Below are positions 7,901 through 9,380 of a DNA stretch of 9,380 bases, piece after piece. The first letter of the stretch is position 1. Every line of letters begins with the position of its first letter. The notes beneath the pieces were generated by a model that worked only from the letters and a program-made list of their open reading frames with translations, did not search any database and was not told the DNA's origin. Source of the DNA: Synergistales bacterium (GTDB taxonomy: Bacteria; Synergistota; Synergistia; Synergistales; Thermovirgaceae); contig JAHDOX010000008.1 of assembly GCA_018434645.1 (NCBI GenBank), positions 1-9,380 of the forward strand, read 5' to 3'. The translations under genes and the position numbers were made by a program.

Positions 7901-8241
7901 TCGACCGGACTTTCGATTAAAAGCTTCAGCCTTTTTCTTTCGTCGTCCTCGAGAACATCCGCAAAATTTTCACTTAAGAGAACGCGTTGGGCCCATGATA
8001 CTGCAATGTGGTGAATTTTCCGGAGGTCCTTCGGCCATTCGGAGGGATCCTTTCCGTAGACATCCTGGAACGCTTCCTCCACGTCCTGCAGGGAAGAAAG
8101 GTTTTCCTTCGACAAGAGATCCCTCAAAAGCAACCCCTCGTGCGAGACAGAAGGGCCGTCAAAACCGAAAGCCACGCCACTTCCGAAGGCCAAAACAAAC
8201 CCTGAAAGGGCGATAAATCCCCAAAAACGTCGCAAGCGCAC
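4918..8241 (-). CDS. Large exported protein of unknown function, beta-rich middle and helical ends
   Basis: I do not recognise this 1107-residue protein. It begins with a clear Sec signal peptide: RLRR, then a hydrophobic core at about residues 6-26 (FWGFIALSGFVLAFGSGVAF) with likely cleavage just before FDG. There is no lipobox cysteine and no later membrane span. Residues ~30-270 are mostly helical and charged, ~280-420 mixed, and ~447-835 beta-rich with Ig-like character (INVELTERGQPVAGAELAVE; TDPAGKAFIAYEAPG). Residues ~840-1000 are helical, and a small beta segment closes the chain. No catalytic motif stands out. The GTG at 8241 sits only 2-4 bases from AAGGAAGG; the TTG two codons on (8233-8235) has a 7-base spacing from it and may be the real start. 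The protein is predicted periplasmic or cell-surface. A small membrane protein gene diverges from it upstream. Confidence 0.85.
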   Translation of the reverse strand: MRLRRFWGFIALSGFVLAFGSGVAFGFDGPSVSHEGLLLRDLLSKENLSSLQDVEEAFQDVYGKDPSEWPKDLRKIHHIAVSWAQRVLLSENFADVLEDDERKRLKLLIESPVDYWAWVIWSGSWPNAKSGASHLSAREVPPPLLERYMQEIFPIMWIDLNQAAREMEYMLGKDDAGFVPGSPSDNDLIEERKKDIREYNSSLKEAAKKYAAAKDLTLLALLSGRSDTSWPGGDEFQSVISGQRKEIENEIDGAFQAERNHLLRSIFGKVEPFSINWMEGKNIERHLFLDFKAEGAATSQRTLPAGLDIRLVHRNPWTEGGNDAPLVEKKPALFLEWRDFPFNGLLSEERAELIVKSRDFLLARLYNGGESAALALFPGGVPRTGLILDIKPGRGNDLPAEVFRELVKRFEKAFCLAAEERYGSQKDDENVPKSREASSAVPARSLSFSVSGFIEMETEGTVRNTCWINVELTERGQPVAGAELAVERPRLGRLYSPMATGVDENTLYVATDPAGKAFIAYEAPGVEETERNFDGLITFGIRDDASGSREKVQLWIVRSSFLEASAQHDLIPGDDSFPNVIHFRFFEGGLPRDSDKYEVVVRTTSGFGLLSDKGTNWTSAPLKVSGEPGAWQSLLYRWGGSLPEITPVEETVVVEVPGLNLYETVNFRVGSMPVVSEIEAEKEQSEFPGTYVPLKVTISDKLNPETDLEGFLESFGLSPVVEIEPVNYTPFPLAEEDEGLLEKLLETLPGVTLQEEPATFQPERWLLAKEGGSGWVLAGEHPYWSSGKQQTGFNLPGFIPPLWGDYTFRIKLAFEGKDGRSAISFGRTETRVLSFRPEDEKEMAKTRGVMPLVVLYSSMFPGENARLVVLKAKRLLSEGKHGDSAVILGDAFSRSLAANDRFSYEGKTGRLREMAAAAEGVAVKDLPEEKFLRMAENAKLYFLCQLGGAYMDSLVGLASFVDYGEENLGRRFEKEKRLQDLLQEILQGFLYGFGDYGLAAVSKEGLKGLSVYDEQGLRLHECPPVVFSPGGHNERLYIGENAVVIVFRLGENLVLDVSGAGFPVQAFKVLPNGINRTLCCEDKATERLTVFGDVVVPEKQKALHESR
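5282..5309. repeat. Perfect 28-bp palindrome inside the large exported-protein gene
   Basis: The sequence from 5282 to 5309 equals its own reverse complement, with CTGCAG at the centre. It can also be read as 12-mers TGCAGGATCTCC and TGCAGGAGATCC followed by TGCA. It encodes a leucine/glutamine-rich helix (LQDLLQEILQ, about residues 978-987). A DNA hairpin or protein-binding role is possible; a chance result of a repetitive Leu-Gln helix is the simpler reading. Confidence 0.9.
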
Positions 8242-8262
8242 ACCTTCCTTTCGCCTTAGGAG

Positions 8263-8295
8263 AGTATATCAAAAGTCTTTTGCAGGGTGCCCTGC
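8263..8295 (-). promoter_or_regulatory. Possible promoter and operator of the large exported-protein gene
   Basis: Read on the minus strand, TATACT (8268-8263) is a fair -10 box about 25 bases ahead of the start codon, but no good -35 lies 16-18 bases upstream. In its place is a perfect 6-2-6 palindrome, GCAGGG-TG-CCCTGC (8282-8295), which could bind an activator or repressor. The boxes are weak and the assignment is tentative. Confidence 0.3.
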
Positions 8296-8383
8296 CGGGT
8301 TTGCTCAAAAAGGGTTTTTGCTTTCGAAAACACGCTCGTTCTGTGCCATAATTGACGCGGTCACGGGAGGTGAACCTAAAAGG

Positions 8384-8776
8384 ATGGCACTTTCGAAGCA
8401 AAAAAATTTTCGATTTAAGATCGCCTTGATGCTGGTTGTCCTTTTTTTCGCCTGCTTGTGGGTTTTTTCGCACTTTTTGACCAGGATAGACGAAAAGATG
8501 GAAGCCATCGAAATGGTAAAAGCGCAATACCTTCAAAAAGAACGTATCGAAGGGTTCATCTCGAATGTAAACCGGGAGGGTAAATTCAAACTTATCGGAT
8601 GGGATATAGAACCCGCAGAAAAAGAAGGGGCCTTTATCGTAAGTTATACCGTGAGAAGGTTGAACGAAGACGGCTTTGCTATCGGCCCCGTAGAGGGATT
8701 TTGGTACAAGGTCGACCTGAAGGAAAATTCCTGCGAGCAAATCTATCCTCCAGGAACGTACACTCCTGAAAGCTAG
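8384..8776 (+). CDS. Small membrane-anchored protein of unknown function
   Basis: The 130-residue product has a basic N-terminus (MALSKQKNFRFK) and one hydrophobic segment at about residues 13-31 (IALMLVVLFFACLWVFSHF). A ~100-residue soluble part follows, which by the positive-inside rule should lie outside the cytoplasmic membrane. That part starts with a charged helix (about 32-60) and continues as beta-like strands (GKFKLIGWDIEP, GAFIVSYTVRRL, VEGFWYKVDL). It has a single exported cysteine (C117). No known family is recognised. The ATG at 8384 is chosen as the only good start: GGAGG at 8366-8370 is 13 bases away, which is long, and AAAGG abuts the ATG; a TTG at 8318 would add 22 residues that do not look like protein. 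It is divergent from the large exported protein, and a strong terminator follows. Confidence 0.75.
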   Translation: MALSKQKNFRFKIALMLVVLFFACLWVFSHFLTRIDEKMEAIEMVKAQYLQKERIEGFISNVNREGKFKLIGWDIEPAEKEGAFIVSYTVRRLNEDGFAIGPVEGFWYKVDLKENSCEQIYPPGTYTPES

Positions 8777-8842
8777 AAGCAACTTGCGGCCACAGGCGAC
8801 AAAGGATTTGCGAAAAGCGGGATATCAGCATAGACTCTGTTT

Positions 8843-8886
8843 TCGAAAAAAGCGCCGACCCTTCGAAGAGCCGGCGCTTTTTTCGA
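8843..8886. terminator. Strong bidirectional rho-independent terminator
   Basis: TCGAAAAAAGCGCCG (8843-8857) pairs perfectly with CGGCGCTTTTTTCGA (8872-8886), a 15-bp stem around a 14-base loop, with T-runs on both strands. It lies between the convergent membrane-protein gene (stop at 8776) and the small acidic-protein gene (stop at 8937) and should end transcripts from both. Confidence 0.92.
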
Positions 8887-8936
8887 TCTTATATTTTTTT
8901 ATGAAAATTCCGGGACTTGAGGCCTTCCGGTCCCGG

Positions 8937-9095
8937 TTAATCTTCTTTGCCAGCGCTGTCATCTACGAGGTTTTCCACCCAGTTGCTCTCGAAGTCGTCG
9001 ATCAGGTCTCTGAATTCCTCCATGTCGTATTCGACGAAACACTTGAGATCCGATGTGCAGCTCAGGTTGCCTACGATCTTTTTTTGTCTGTCCAT
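8937..9095 (-). CDS. Small acidic protein, 52 residues, unknown function
   Basis: The ATG at 9093-9095 has a textbook GGAGGT (9103-9108) 7 bases upstream, which fixes the start; the frame remains open 27 codons further up to a GTG at 9176, but that start has no ribosome-binding site and lies in a palindrome. The product starts with a short basic stretch (MDRQKKIVGNL), then CTSDLKC, a pair of cysteines five residues apart. The rest is rich in Asp and Glu (VEYDMEEFRDLIDDFES). It has no signal peptide or membrane segment, so it is probably cytoplasmic. I recognise no family. The good ribosome-binding site and following terminator argue that it is real. Confidence 0.65.
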   Translation of the reverse strand: MDRQKKIVGNLSCTSDLKCFVEYDMEEFRDLIDDFESNWVENLVDDSAGKED

Positions 9096-9170
9096 TGCGA
9101 GCACCTCCGTTACAGGCCCGACCCCGGGTACACGGCGGCCCGATGCGTCTTCGGTTTTTATTACTATATC

Positions 9171-9212
9171 ATACACGGACGTAAGTCCGTGTAGAATAAT
9201 CTCCCTTTCCTT
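9171..9212. repeat. 42-bp palindrome-containing element, copy A
   Basis: ATACACGGAC-GTAA-GTCCGTGT is followed by AGAATAATCTCCCTTTCCTT. ACACGGAC and GTCCGTGT form a perfect 8-4-8 inverted repeat. It matches copy B (9307-9348) at 39 of 42 positions, and all three differences are in the 4-base spacer of the palindrome. It lies about 75 bp upstream of the ATG of the small acidic-protein gene, so it could be an operator or leader hairpin for that gene. Confidence 0.85.
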
Positions 9213-9306
9213 TTCTCAGTTAACACACAAAATTTTATGAATTGTTTTTATCGATCTGCAGGCCGTCACGATACAAAATCGACTCAACAATTGATCCTGC
9301 CGAGCG

Positions 9307-9348
9307 ATACACGGACACCAGTCCGTGTAGAATAATCTCCCTTTCCTT
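9307..9348. repeat. 42-bp palindrome-containing element, copy B
   Basis: This is the second copy, in the same orientation and starting 136 bp after copy A; the spacer inside the palindrome is ACCA instead of GTAA. Compensated conservation of both arms with a changed loop suggests that the palindrome matters. It may belong to a gene beyond the right edge or to a longer repeat series. Confidence 0.85.
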
Positions 9349-9380
9349 GCTTCCAAAAACACGTAAATTGCCTCCAACGT

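Larger units (their letters stand above)
9096..9380. other. Non-coding right edge holding two copies of a palindromic element
   Basis: No convincing gene is present in these 285 bases. The first ~75 are the likely leader of the small acidic-protein gene. The rest holds the two 42-bp repeats listed separately, the AT-rich DNA between them (9213-9306), and a final segment ending in AATTGCCTCCAACGT that partly resembles the TTGCCTCAC repeats at 457-618. Confidence 0.6.

Noticed and set aside
8159..8782. 207-codon minus-strand frame opposite the small membrane-protein gene
   Set aside because: It overlaps the signal-peptide start of the large exported protein on the same strand and opposes the membrane-protein gene, which has the better start and terminator.
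9096..9176. 27-codon N-terminal extension of the small acidic protein
   Set aside because: The GTG start at 9176 lies inside the 8-4-8 palindrome without a Shine-Dalgarno, while the ATG at 9095 has GGAGGT at ideal spacing.
9171..9348. CRISPR array
   Set aside because: Only two copies are seen, 136 bp apart, far longer than a repeat-spacer unit, and no cas gene is present.

Overview
This 9.4-kb window looks like the chromosome of a mid-GC bacterium that ferments amino acids, probably an anaerobe. The evidence is metabolic: an iron-sulfur L-serine dehydratase lies next to a proline racemase/hydroxyproline epimerase and an FAD dehydrogenase of the sarcosine-oxidase-beta/PDH1-beta family. A Synergistota- or Clostridia-like host fits this, but that is inference; no rRNA or other taxonomic marker is present.

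Layout. (1) 1-282: the 3' end of an IclR-type regulator. (2) About 283-790: a gene-poor stretch that I read as the left end of a decayed insertion sequence. It has three ~27-bp direct repeats, a hairpin overlapping the ribosome-binding site, and about 40 codons of a DDE/rve-type transposase. Its reading frame runs without a stop into the next gene. (3) 835-2382 (+): single-chain L-serine dehydratase. (4) 2465-3610 (-): FAD-dependent amino-acid dehydrogenase, convergent with (3) across a terminator hairpin. (5) 3859-4869 (+): proline racemase-family enzyme, divergent from (4), with a good sigma-70-like promoter and a 7-4-7 palindrome at the presumed start of transcription. (6) 4918-8241 (-): a 1107-residue exported protein of unknown function. 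Its stop codon lies inside the loop of a terminator shared with (5), and the gene contains a perfect 28-bp palindrome. (7) 8384-8776 (+): a 130-residue protein with one membrane anchor, divergent from (6). (8) 8937-9095 (-): a 52-residue acidic protein, convergent with (7) across a strong 15-bp-stem terminator. (9) 9096-9380: non-coding sequence with two copies of a 42-bp element, each carrying an 8-4-8 palindrome, 136 bp apart.

How the genes fit together. The racemase/epimerase and the FAD dehydrogenase share a divergent promoter region and form a plausible module: epimerise (hydroxy)proline, then oxidise the product. Serine dehydratase adds deamination of serine to pyruvate. The truncated IclR regulator could control some of these genes, but nothing in the sequence proves it. 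The exported 1107-residue protein and the small membrane protein share a short intergenic region and may be functionally linked; neither is recognised.

No tRNA, rRNA, CRISPR array or complete mobile element was seen. The least explained items are the solo transposon end fused in frame to a metabolic gene, the duplicated palindromic element at the right edge, and the large unclassified exported protein.
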